Origin: Istiophorus platypterus
Lineage: Eukaryota > Chordata > Actinopteri > Istiophoriformes > Istiophoridae
Assembly: GCA_016859345.1 (NCBI GenBank)
Contig: CM029122.1
Coordinates: 7,441,575 to 7,505,574 of the forward strand
Direction of reading: 5' to 3'
Length of the DNA: 64,000 nt
Shown here: positions 39,096-49,900 of the stretch, in pieces
Layout of the letters: each line of letters opens with the position of its first letter
Position numbering within the stretch: position 1 is the first letter of the stretch
Program-made: the position numbers and the translations under genes
The notes under the pieces: generated by a model
Database searches by the model: none
What the model was told of the DNA's origin: nothing
The model's input: the letters and a program-made list of their open reading frames with translations, nothing else

Positions 39096-42000
39096 ATGGC
39101 AGTCAGCACCTCGGAGCCGCTCTGTCAGCCCTGCTTCTACCACGAAGCGTTCAAAGGTGAGTCTTTATTCCTTTTGTTTCTTTTTATTGATTGGAAAAAT
39201 GTGATCGGTATTCGGGTTAAATCGCCTCCCGGAGGAGCGCGCCCCGTCTCGGCTCATTTTGAGGCGCTGACCACTCCTCTTCAGCCCCCCCCCCCCAAGA
39301 ACACCCCCCCCTTCAACTATCCCAGGAGAGATGTCATGTTGTGTCAGTGTCATAGGATGTGTTCTGTGTCCCTGTGTGTGTGTTTGTGTGTTGGGGCCAG
39401 ACAGGCCTGCTTATTGATTTGGATTTTATTTTTTTTTAATTAATTAATTAATTTTGTCTCCTCTGGTGGTCAGTGGAGCTACAGGTGAAGAGACCTTTGA
39501 TGCCTGTCCAGCTGGGTCCGGAGCAGGTGGGCCTGCAGATGCTCTGCCTGTGCGGGCAACTCGACCTCCTCATCAGGGCGCAGATGCAGCAGGTGGGGTA
39601 ACCTGAGGCACCGGCACGCATCAACTCGCAAGCCGCTTTTTTCTCCTTCAGTTTGCGTCAGTTTCCGTCCAAATGTCAGGTAGAAATTTATGAAGAAGTC
39701 ACGAGCTCCACCAAAAGCACAATACGCACCCCTTAAACTAGAGTCATTTATCACTGGATGTGCAACTTGTTAATTACATGAGCTAATTTTGCCCATAAAT
39801 CATGTTGTATGAAAAAGACAGTTGACAGAAAGCTGATGTGCAAACCAATTTCCATACAACTACGATGAGGAGGTTTTTCCATCGGCTTCAATCAGTGTGC
39901 TTTTGTTGACGTCGACTTTACTTCCCATAGACCCCGGTTCTATGTGTAAAAAAACAAAAAAAAAGCCCTGTAAATCATCCAATGTTTTTCTTTAAATATT
40001 TTTCTTTACTTCTTACCTCATTAAATTTCCAATAAGCACTGCAGTGTAAACCTTTAACTTTACCATAGACTGGACTTGTAAATTTGACTAAGACAAAACG
40101 TAGAAATTCTTAGGATCATTTATGTTAAATGGGCCACACATGGACAAAAAGTTACTCGCTGAAAAATTTACGGTTTTGAAGTGGGGTCCAACTTGCCATG
40201 TGTGTTATGAATTGCAAATGAACTGTTGTTGAAGTTTAATAATAGTCCTTTACTGTAAATAAACTTATTTGAGATATGGTAGTGGCAGTGCTGCAGACAA
40301 AGGACTTCTCATCTCAAATCACATAGACACAGCATGTGAACATCCATTGTATTTAAACTATATTTTACAGCCAGCGTTTCTACCCAAACAGAAGCAGTTC
40401 ATCATTTTCTGCAGTAGCCTTCTGAAACAGTTTAAAATTAAACGCATCTAATTAATGCAAAAAACTCCCATTGTTGAGTATGTTTGTGAGCTGTTAAAGA
40501 GTATCAAATTGCTCAGATCAAGCCTAGCAGGAGGGAATTTCCATTTTATTTATTTATTTAATATTGGTACAGTTGACCTTTAATGTCTTTGTAAACCTGC
40601 CCGATAATGCGGACATTTAGGACAGCACTCAAAGGCAGCATTAGACTAGAGGAGGTCATTGCCATCTTAAACATTATGTCTCAACATTCCAAGACACGTA
40701 AACTGGTTTTAGATGTCTGTCTAGATGTGTGTCTGTACCAGTGTTCGGTAGCATTTCCCATCTTTCTCTAGAGACCTCCCTCCTTTTATGAAGCAATTCA
40801 GTTCAGTGTCTTTGTTACAGTTCCAGGAGCAGTTAGGACAAGGCTGCAGCCCAGAGGAGTCGGACAATTTCCAGGCTCAAGGTACGAGTGGCACAGAATC
40901 ACAGAGTTCAATTGGACTTGGATAGCTGCCTTATGTTTGACTTTTTTATGTACTCGGTTCTTAAAGGATCAGAGATTCTTGACCAGATGCTGCAGTGCCT
41001 TGAACATCTACCAAAGCCTATGCCACAGCTGGAGGTATCACATCCCACACTCTGAATAAAACAGAAGCCTGAGTTTCGCTGCGTTTCCCTAATGATTTCT
41101 TAGGAGTTCCCTGGAAAGTACATCTTTTAATAAGAAAAAGGAAAAACAGACGAGACAGTGGTTTTAATATGTTGAGTTCATTTACAGAGGATTTTCCCTG
41201 AAAAAGTAACTACCTATTACGTCTAATTAAATATGAAGTCATTACACATACTCTAATTGGATGTGCATCTTCACAAAGCTGCCTGTATTTCCTCTATAAT
41301 TACCACCAAACAACATAACTCTTTGAATTGTCTTCTAAGGTGTTGGATAATAATAGAGAGGTAAAATAAAACATTGCCAAAGAGGATACAGATCTTAGAT
41401 TACTGTTGCCCACTGGACCAAAAATCAGATGGTGTATGTGTTTCCTCAGGACTACCTGGACATGGTGGGTCTGTCGGCAATGTTCCCTCGTGTAGAAGTG
41501 TTCCTCATTCAAGGCAGCCCCGTGGAAATGTTGGAGAGGCCACCAATGGATGGTGAGTAAAGTAATATGTCCCTGTCCTGCAGCATGTCCACACAGGAAG
41601 AAGCGTATTTTCAGTCTGTTATGAATACATGGTAACTGAAAACTATATGTTTTAAAGAGTTTTTAAAAACAGCAAGGAGAGACCAGCTATAATTCAGTTT
41701 AAGAGTTTAAAAACCAAATACAAAAGCTGGAAGAAGCACCTGCTCTAGTAATGTAAGCATGGACGTGCAGAGCCAACTTTTTACGCAGTACAGTAATAAT
41801 TTTAGTATTTAACAGTTAAGACCACTTCCCTTCATGTAGGTCAGATACATGATCAAAACATTCCTGTGTTCCCAAAGAGAACAGCTCATGTAAAGCCGGT
41901 GCTTCTTTTGCAGACTACTTCCACCACATTGCCAAACTGAACCAGCTCCTGGTGCTGAGTCAACAGCTCGAAGAAGATATCAGGCACCTCGGAAGTCATA

Positions 42001-42504
42001 AATACATTGCCCACCAGCTCTCGGTTATTTATGTAAGGAGAATAAACCACAGTTTTCCTCTTTTTGCAGTAATGCCTTTGTTCTTTTTTTATCTTCTCCT
42101 TTCTAAGAAATGTTGCTGTGTGATTAACTGTCTCTCTCTCTCTCTATTTTTTTTTTCTTTGCAGCAAGTCATCTGCTCTTTCAGGGGAATTCAGGTCTTC
42201 TCTGAAATAAAGAAAGATATTGAGGCCAACTTCAAACAGATGAAACAGTCTCTGGTGACAGACGAAGGCTCCCGGCACGAACCTCAGCTGGCTGCACACT
42301 ACATCAGCTGGTAAGTTCAAATGCAGACGTTTAGCTGGAGGAGACGGTGATTAATGCAGCATTCTGATGAGGGCCGTGAATTATTCTCTTTGTAGGATTT
42401 TAGAGATAACTCAGAGCTTGACATCGGTGGTGTTGTCACTACCGGAGGAGCTGACGGATGACCTTCACCAGGCCGTGACCTTCGTGTCCCATTTGCTGTC
42501 CTGA
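39096..42504 (+). CDS. Unassigned conserved-looking gene, 261 aa, 8 exons
   Basis: A complete gene whose family I do not recognise. Eight exons with good splice sites give 786 nt, ATG 39096-39098 to TGA 42502-42504. The protein begins MAVSTSEPLCQPCFYHEAF, is rich in Leu, Gln and Glu, and looks alpha-helical throughout. Recognisable segments are MLCLCGQLDLLIRAQMQQ (about 44-61), LDQMLQCLEHLPKPMPQLED near 87-106, MVGLSAMFPRVEVFLIQGSP near 109-128, KLNQLLVLSQQLEEDIRHL near 145-163, and a C-terminal helix ending VTFVSHLLS. There is no signal peptide, membrane segment, zinc finger or obvious catalytic motif, so a soluble adaptor or complex subunit is plausible. It has its own CpG promoter and poly(A) signal. 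The regular exon phases and intact frame argue strongly that it is real; function unknown to me. Confidence 0.85.
39096..42504 (+). other. Exon map of the 261-aa gene
   Basis: Coding exons 39096-39156, 39474-39592, 40821-40881, 40967-41034, 41450-41552, 41914-42032, 42165-42310, 42396-42504. Sum 786 nt. Introns are all GT-AG; the largest (39593-40820, 1.2 kb) is AT-rich with nothing recognisable. Confidence 0.88.
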
Positions 42505-42835
42505 CTCGACCCCTGCGTCAATGAACCCCGATGCTCTGATGCACCAGGCCCCCCCCCAAAGGAGTCTCATGCTTCTAAAAGAACTGATGTTTGTCATGAC
42601 TGTGAACAAGGTGCTACACAAGTTGATTCAACTGCTTGATGCTGGGATCGGACAGCCTACTTCATTTACGAATCATCTACTTTCTTGTACATGTGGTCCC
42701 TATTAATCCCTATGTTGAGTGAGTTTGGAAATGAATGTAAGCTTAGTGAATCCCTCCTTGCACTACTGTAATATCTAATGTTATTATTTTTTTTTAACCT
42801 TAAGTGAAATAATAAAATTGAATGCAATATGGTGG
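42505..42835 (+). terminator. 3'UTR and poly(A) signal of the 261-aa gene
   Basis: AATAAA at 42811-42816, followed by a GT-rich element (GGTGGTGTGTTTTG at 42831-42844). The 3'UTR is about 330 nt. Confidence 0.8.
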
Positions 42836-42944
42836 TGTGTTTTGCTCCATCCCTGTTACGGGACAGTTTTATATATCCCCACGTTTGCTATGTCAGTTAG
42901 ATGTGACCAGAGATTTCGGCTTGTCGTGGCAGGTAAAGCACAGG

Positions 42945-43435
42945 TGTAGGGCTGCAACTAAAGATTATTTTCATTATCAATTAATCAATAAATCGTCTTG
43001 TGCATAAAATATCAGAAAATGGTGAAAATTGTCTGTGTTAATTACCCCAAAGCCTGAGCTCAAGTTTTCAGATTTCTTGTTTTATTCAATCAACGGTCAA
43101 AAACCAAAAAATGTTCAGTTTGCAATCCGATGTGACAGAGAAAAGGGATATAAACTCACATTTGAGAAGCTCTAACCGGTATATGTTTGGAATTTTTGCT
43201 TGGCAAAAGACTAAAATAATAAACATTTTGAATATATTAAAATATTAAAATTATTATTACCTATATATTATTTTGTGTTACTTATTTTTATAAGTATTAT
43301 TTTTATGTACCCTGGTGATGATGTGACCTTTTGTTCTTTTATAACAATGACAATAAAGACCTTTGACCTAAAAATCTTAATCACTTATCAAAACAGTTGC
43401 TGATTAATTTTCTCTCAATCTACTATGAATAGTTT
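42945..43435 (+). repeat. MITE copy 4, with an insertion
   Basis: Starts AGGGCTGCAACTAAAGATTA TTTTCATTATC and includes TTTGAGAAGCTCTAACC and, at the far end, CAAAACAGTTGCTGATTAAT. About 100 bp of foreign sequence (43275-43370, ending in GACAATAAAGACCTTTGACC) interrupts it. It begins about 130 bp after the poly(A) signal of the preceding gene. Confidence 0.75.
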
Positions 43436-43779
43436 CAGTCTTGTCACCTGAGAGATTTTTCTTAGTAGTGTTATTAGTGGTTTTTTTTGTCTGAATTCTC
43501 ACTGGTTTGATATGGGCAACACTCAGTTTGGAAAAAAATGCTTCGGCAATATTTCAATATGAATCCTATGTGGGTTATCTGGTCTCTGTCATCTCACTGT
43601 CTCATTACCAACTGGGAAATGAAAGCACTTGCTGCCGGGCCTCAGACTATCAACGATCTAACAGTTCACTGTGGCAGTTAAGGTCATTTCTGGTAATTAA
43701 ATGAAGCGCAAATTTGTTCTGTATAAACTGAGATAATCTGGGCCTCAAGGTGGCTCCTGCATAATTGGCTAAACTTCAG

Positions 43780-44065
43780 GCCCGGTATTGTAGAGGTGCC
43801 CTGACAAAGTGTACACGGGATAATGATAGAATCATTGTGCAGAGTGATGAAAGCTGGCTGGAATGACTTCCTGCGGGGCTGGAGAGGTCTCCTGCTGAGA
43901 GTGCTTCGCTGTTTGCCCAGCTGTTGGTGGAGGGGATGATCCACAACCAGCTCCGAGGGACCCTGGGGAAGCCCCCAGCACAGAGCCAGCCTTTTCTGAT
44001 CAGTTTGTTCCATTTGCTGGTGTCACCGGCTCTGATGTTGCAGCCCCAACGGACAGCAGCAAAGC
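43780..44065 (-). mobile_element. LINE (non-LTR retrotransposon) tail remnant
   Basis: The minus strand encodes a degraded version of the peptide region that follows the reverse transcriptase in a common fish LINE: QTDQKRLALCWG, then ELVVDHPLHQQLGKQRSTLS and RRKSFQPAFITLHNDS. The block PLHQ..KQRSTLS.R.LQ.R..SF.PA is what identifies it. Frame shifts and a stop upstream show it is dead. The class assignment is from memory of the motif order, not from a search. Confidence 0.6.
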
Positions 44066-44235
44066 AAAAGTATGGACGTATTATAAAAAAAACAAAACAA
44101 AACCTTATTGAAAGTAAAAATACCCCCTGTGAGTGTTAAACTATTATGCATTATATCATTAGGTTATTATAATTCATGCTTGTAAAACAGAATTTTACTG
44201 TTTTGTCTGGTTGATATGGATTGTTATTCTATATT

Positions 44236-44606
44236 GGACTGCAACTAATGATTATTTTCATTTTAGATTAATCTTCTGATTATTTGTTGATGAATCGACT
44301 GATTGGGCTCTGCTCTGAGTAATTGTGATTGTCACTGTTTTCATCATTTTTACAAATCATAAAGTGACACCCTCACAATGTTTGTTTTTTCCAACCGACA
44401 TGCCATCCTCAAAATTATTAAAAGAATAAATGAAAAACTATTACAATAGTTAAAAGGAAAAAAGCAAATCCTCAAATTTGAGAAGCTGGAACCATGAAAT
44501 GTTTAGTATTTTCAAATGAAAAATGACTTAAAAGACAATCATAAATATTGTTGCAAATCAATTTCCTATTAGTCAACCAATCAATGACTAAATATTACAG
44601 CTCCAC
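44236..44606 (+). repeat. MITE copy 5, near full length
   Basis: GGACTGCAACTAATGATTAT TTTCATTTTAG at the left end, CAAATTTGAGAAGCTGGAAC in the body, and TATTAGTCAACCAATC then TATTACAGCTCC at the right end. The best preserved copy in the window (about 370 bp). Confidence 0.8.
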
Positions 44607-44794
44607 TTGTATTTACTTTCAGGAACTTTAATTTATATCATAGCATCACATTAAAAAAAACCCTCTTTACTAACTAACAAAAGCCATGAAATGAAAGCAG
44701 TGGAATAAAAAGTCCAGTAATTCCGTCTGAAATATTGTGCAGTCGAAGTAGAAAGGTGCATGTACAATTACATCAGACCACTGCAGTAGACATA

Positions 44795-45290
44795 GAGGAC
44801 AGGTTCAGAATATTTCTGGTCTCTTGAAACAATTGCCAGGTGCCCATGTATTCATTGAAAAAGGTTTTGCTTGCTGTGATCTTTCTTCCTGGTCGTATTT
44901 GCTGTTGAATGATCCCTTTGCATTAATGCACAATCCGCATTCTGTGCAGAAAAACATATTAATAAATTAATCCAATTTAATTTACTAATTTACTAATTTG
45001 AGAGTTCAGTGGTCTGATCTCATCCAACCAAATGGGTATTTTAGGATTCATTTTAGAATAAAATCTCATCTCTGTGTTTCCCCTGAACAGTTTTGTTGAG
45101 CTGAGATGGAAGAATAGTAACAACCGAAGCCTCATATTAACACTACGGATAAAGTTTAAAATGAACCGTTGGGTTCTGTGGATTTTTATCCCACATCATT
45201 TACATTGAAAGTGCATGAAAAAGAGATCTTTTAATGGCCACTGTGACAAGGAGGAATGATTTTAACAAGAAAAAGAAAACTTCAAGTTGT
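44795..45290. repeat. Dispersed repeat related to 27505-27960
   Basis: Contains GAGGACAGGTTCAGAATATT and CAGGTGCCCATGTATTC at the left, and TTTATCCCACATCATTTACA, TTGAAAGTGCATGA and GAGGAATGATTTTAACAAG at the right. These are the two ends of the same family in opposite orientation. Intergenic. Confidence 0.55.
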
Positions 45291-45399
45291 AAGTATTGGC
45301 GCCTTTTTTTTGGCGGGGGCTGCAGACTACAACCGACGTCCTTTAACTGACGTCCTTTCGCCGTTGCTTTAGTAAATGGCTCCCCCTGCCGTTCAATCC

Positions 45400-45913
45400 C
45401 CGCAACGCGCTTAATCCAGGAAATCCCACGACAGCTCCCGTTCCGAATTAAGAGCCGCCGGTTAATCCGAAATAAACGGGGAATAAATGGGAATGAATGG
45501 GAACTTTAGGGAGGATGAAACACGGAGGATTAGTGTTTATAGCTTCCGTATAAAAGACGGTACCGGAAGACGCCTGACCGTGAGAGGGCCGACCGGGGGC
45601 GGGGACTTAACGGTGAGCGACGCCACGGAAGAACCAATCACACGGGTCCGTGCGTAGCCACGCCAGCCAATCGGAGACGGGGGTTAGGCTGTCTCCGCCG
45701 CCCCACCCCCGCCAGGCCGCGACTTGACTGTGAGAGCTCGGGCGAAGAAGAAGAAGAAGAAGAAGAAGAAGGAGGAGGAAGAGGAAGAGGAAGAGGAGGA
45801 GGAGGAGGAAGAGGAGGAGGATTTTCGCGGAGGTGCTTGAATTGTGTCAGTCCGACATTTTTAAAAAACATACACCGGTGGAGGCGAAGGAAGAATGAAG
45901 GGATGTGAAGAGG
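45400..45913 (+). promoter_or_regulatory. stag3: stag3 CpG promoter and noncoding exon 1
   Basis: CpG-rich from about 45330 to 45960. A GAA/GAGGAA purine tract (45744-45820) probably lies in the 5'UTR. The exon ends at a strong donor GAGG|GTGAGT after 45913. It contains an ATG at 45895 in a fair context that, after splicing to the acceptor at 46890-46891, gives a 12-codon upstream frame ending TGA 46909-46911, before the main ATG at 46939. The transcription start is not determined. Confidence 0.6.
45744..45820 (+). repeat. (GAA)n/(GAG)n trinucleotide tract
   Basis: Imperfect GAA then GAG/GAAGAG units over about 77 nt, in the presumed stag3 5'UTR or core promoter. Confidence 0.95.
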
Positions 45914-46202
45914 GTGAGTCCGACAAGTTTATCGGCCCCGTCCGTACTTCCGTCTACCTGCCGCACAGCTGTAATCCTGCTCACACCTCGGGACTACTTC
46001 TGGAAAGGTCTCGGTATTTCTAAACAAAATAAAATAAAATTTTAATAATAATAATTAAATATATAAATATATATATATGTATATAAAGGTTCGCTAAATA
46101 AGTAGTAGGATAGCGATGTTTTCTCTCCAACGTGCAACCATCATGGGAACCAGCATCTACTCTGCCGAAGTGTCCTTGAGCAAACCCTTAAAAAACTCCC
46201 CC

Positions 46203-46204
<2 letters not shown>

Positions 46205-46245
<41 letters not shown>

Positions 46246-46258
46246 TGGGTGGGTGGGG
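46205..46258. repeat. (GT)n microsatellite grading into GGGTGT
   Basis: About 18 GT units followed by GGGTGTGGGTGGGTGGGGGC; in stag3 intron 1. Confidence 0.97.
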
Positions 46259-46405
46259 GCAACAACCTTTTCATGCAAGTCACCCCCCCCCCCCCCGCAG
46301 CCTCCACCCTCCTCTCTGGAGGTGACTTATACCACAAAGCCAGGTTCTTTGACCCAACACTGACTAGAGCCAGGGCCACAGGGGGGGATTTATGACGTGA
46401 ACCCA

Positions 46406-46690
46406 ACGATTAATCGATTAGCTGATCAACAGTTGCTGACAATCGGCCGCCACTGTGTTGATAGTCAAGTAATTGCGTTCGTCATTTGGTAAACAGAAGA
46501 TGTTTGGCTTTTGGGCTTTAGGAGTTGTCGCTTTCGTCCCCTTAGTTTGTAGAAAATGATACCTGGTATTTTTCACTATTTAATGTAACATTAAGACAAA
46601 AAGGGGATTAACTGACAAATTAAAAAAAACAAAAAAAAAACGAATCATCAGATTAATCAGTGGTTGAAATAACCATCAGCTGCAGTCCGA
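46406..46690 (-). repeat. MITE copy 6
   Basis: CGATTAATCGATTAGCTGAT at the left and ATCAGATTAATCAGTGGTTG then ATCAGCTGCAGTCC at the right, the reverse complement of the family start. In stag3 intron 1 (45914-46891). Confidence 0.7.
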
Positions 46691-46938
46691 GGTTAAATGT
46701 ATTATTAATGCGATGTGATCATTATTTGCTGGATATTCATAATTATATCAGCGTCCTCTGTCTATGGAGATGCAGGGTTAATATTGATCAAATATCTATA
46801 ATTGTGGTTGTGCAGTGTTTTTTTTTTTTTTTTCATTTTTTTTTTTAAACCCTAATTCTCAGACCAAACAGCGATCCTGCTGTATTTCCAGATGCAGAGA
46901 AACACACCTGAGCCCTGTGTAAAAACCTGAGGAGGGAG

Positions 46939-49900
46939 ATGATACCGGAGCCCGCAGCCAAAGCTGCATCTGGGCCCTCAGAGCAGAAGTAAGCACCTAC
47001 CACCCAAATACGGATGCTTTTGTCTCATTAATTGACAGTGCGTCCTTGAGTAGAAATTTATTCATTAACCATGTGATCCACTTCCACATTTTTGACTTCC
47101 CAGTCAGAACTCTCATGACGAGGCAAACTCCTCTGGAGCTGTCAATCATTCAGAGGATGAGTCGGGGAATGAGAACAGACAAAAGAGTGCGGTAGGTGTT
47201 TCTTTTTCACGGAGCAGATTGCTCTGCTCACGCGCGATTGACAAATATCACAAGAGAAGCAGCAGTAGAGAGCAGCACTAGGAGGATAGAAGGGTGGTGT
47301 ACATTAAGTAAAGCACACATAATGCACAACCCTAAGTTGCCATTACGTTGATATTGTATATAGCTGTGGAAAAGCAGGCCCTTTTTCTTGGATGACGCTT
47401 TGACACATCACAGTAGGAAAAGCACACTTAAAGGCCCATTATGTTTTTTTAAAATAATTTTAGAGCTGAAATGATTTTTTCTTACTTAACTGCTGGACAG
47501 AATATTAACCTGAAACTATTTTGATAATCCTTTAATTATTTGGGTCCTGGACTGTTAGTTTGATTAAAAAAAAGGAATTTGGATACTTCACCTTTGGCAG
47601 TCTGAAATTATAATCACCAATTTCTCTATTTTCTGACCTTTTATAGACAAATGATTAAGGGATTAATCGAGAAAATAATCGGAAGATTAACGGACAATGA
47701 AAAAAAATTGTTAGTTGAAGCCCTAAATTTTTACATATTCCTCATTATTGATATTTTGTCAAGACAAAGAAAAAATAAACATTTATTAGTTAATAAAAAA
47801 TGAAGAAAAGACTATTTCACCAAGTCTGATGAGGCTCAATGTGGCCACCGGTGGAGGAGTGAAGGGTTTCTTGCCTGACTGACTCTCTTGAATTTGCACC
47901 TTGATCACTAAGGTACTTCACTGCTAATGCAGGCGGAGTCTGTCATTCAGAAATTTGTATTTGAGCAGTTTAGGATGTGGCACACTGGTGGAGACTCATT
48001 CAAATTTGAACGTATATGTGCTTCAGTTGTTTCAAACCTCTCTGTTTTTCTTATTTTTTTACATTTTTCAAAACCTATAGAGACGAAGGAAACGGGCACA
48101 CAAGGGTTCAGAGAATGTCAAACGCAAATGTGCCAGAGCCAGTTGCAGCAGCGTCAGCAGAGCCGGACGTAGCCGCAGCAAACAGAGGCACGTGGAGGCC
48201 GTCACCCTGTTTGAGGTGGTCACCATGGGCAGGAGCGCCATGCAGGCAAGATAGCCAGGCTTTACATCCTGGTGGAGGATCGCTCCTCTAGATTGTCTAT
48301 TTTTTTTTTCATAACTTTAGAGTCAGCAATTCTAATAGTCGAGCCTACAGTGTCCGCCACACGTCCTCTGAAGAGTCACATCGATCAGCATGTGTTTTTC
48401 TCAGAAGCAGAGGTAGTTATATTTGCCCTGAGAGCCTGAGAGACTCTACAGCAGCCTCTTGGACCTTCTCTAGCAGCACTCTAAAAATTTTCCGTTCACA
48501 TGAAGAAACTCGTGCAATCTTGTTTCCTTTTTTTTCTCACCTACAAAACACCTCCAAGTTCAGACCTGTTGTATCTTTTGAAAATGCTGAGAAATGATTG
48601 TGTCATCATGACTGGATTAGTGTAATCAATCATAATCTTGCCTCAACCAAGGGGGTGCATTTATCCAGTGTTGGCCTCCTTAAATTTGGCTGCCAGTAGA
48701 ATTTAGAATTCAATATAAAACTTAAGTTATTGCTTATGTGGCTCTAAATGGTGAAGTATATTTCTGAACTGTTGTTTCTATATACTAACTTAAAGTCACT
48801 CAGATCGGTTAACTAGTGTCTTCTAGACGTTCCCAGAGCATATGTTGTCTTTGCCCTTTTGCAAAACTGATTTTGATGTATATGTTGATTTTATTTCTGT
48901 TTTGTACACTTACACTTTTGTACACACTATTCTATTCCTTTATTTTTTTAAATACAACCTTATTACGATCCTGCTTGTTTGCTTTTAATGCTTTTAATTT
49001 AGGCACTTAATAAGTTTTGTTTTGAAAAGGGCTCATAAATAAATCTTTACTTAATAATTACTTGCTTTGGGCTTGATCATTCTCTAGGTTGGTTAACATT
49101 AAGCGCAGTTGCACTCAGGATATTCAGATAATCAGCAAATGAGCAGCTGCATGGAATCGACATTTACAGCTGTTTACAAAAACAAGAATGAGACCATATC
49201 TTCAATATCAAAACACCTGGGACAAGCTGATGTTGTTTTGTATATTTTCAGAAAACTGACATGAACTCATTCTTTCTCTTGTGTGATGTTGGATCAGGCG
49301 GTGATAGATGGCTGGATCGAGGCGTACGCGGCGGACAGAGACTCCTCCCTCCTCGATCTCATCAGTTTCTTCATTCAGTGCTCTGGGTGCAAAGGCAAGC
49401 AGTCACCACACACCTGCCAACACCTGACACACACACACACACACACAGGTTCAACATACTCAGGGTCATACCTGCCCCCCCATCTTTCCCAGGTGTGGTC
49501 ACAGCAGAGATGTGTCAGAGCAAAGAGGACAGTGATATCATGAGTAAGATGGTGGAGGAGCTGGATGAGGTAAGAAGTCTTCATTCCGTGTTTTTTTTCC
49601 CATCTGTCTGTCTCCCGCTGTTGCAGCAGTTTTGACTGAAACCGTGTGACTGTGTGTGTTTCAGGTTGCCAGTCTGCAGTATAAAAAGTTTCTGGCCTTC
49701 CCATGGATCCTTACAGTCACATGGCCCATGGACACAGTCAGTAGAACATACCTGCTTTCTGCAATTTCACTTCCATTCACTTACAAACCATTCAATGTAT
49801 TCAATGTATTTATAATCCTCCAGTCCTTTTAGGGTTTTTTTTTAAGCACCTTTTTCTCTAAACGTTTCTTCAGTTAGTGATGAACATGTAAGTTGTGTTG

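Noticed and set aside
43684..44013. 109-codon minus-strand gene
   Set aside because: Explained as a LINE tail remnant with divergent 3' extension, not a host gene.
49664..49740. Possible extra stag3 exon after TTTCAG, in frame with the preceding exon (VASLQYKKFLAFPW...)
   Set aside because: The STAG family joins the E at 49569 directly to DS.EYPL at 50560; the extra peptide has no family counterpart and the only donor (ACA|GTCAGT) is weak. Could be a rare alternative exon but not supported.
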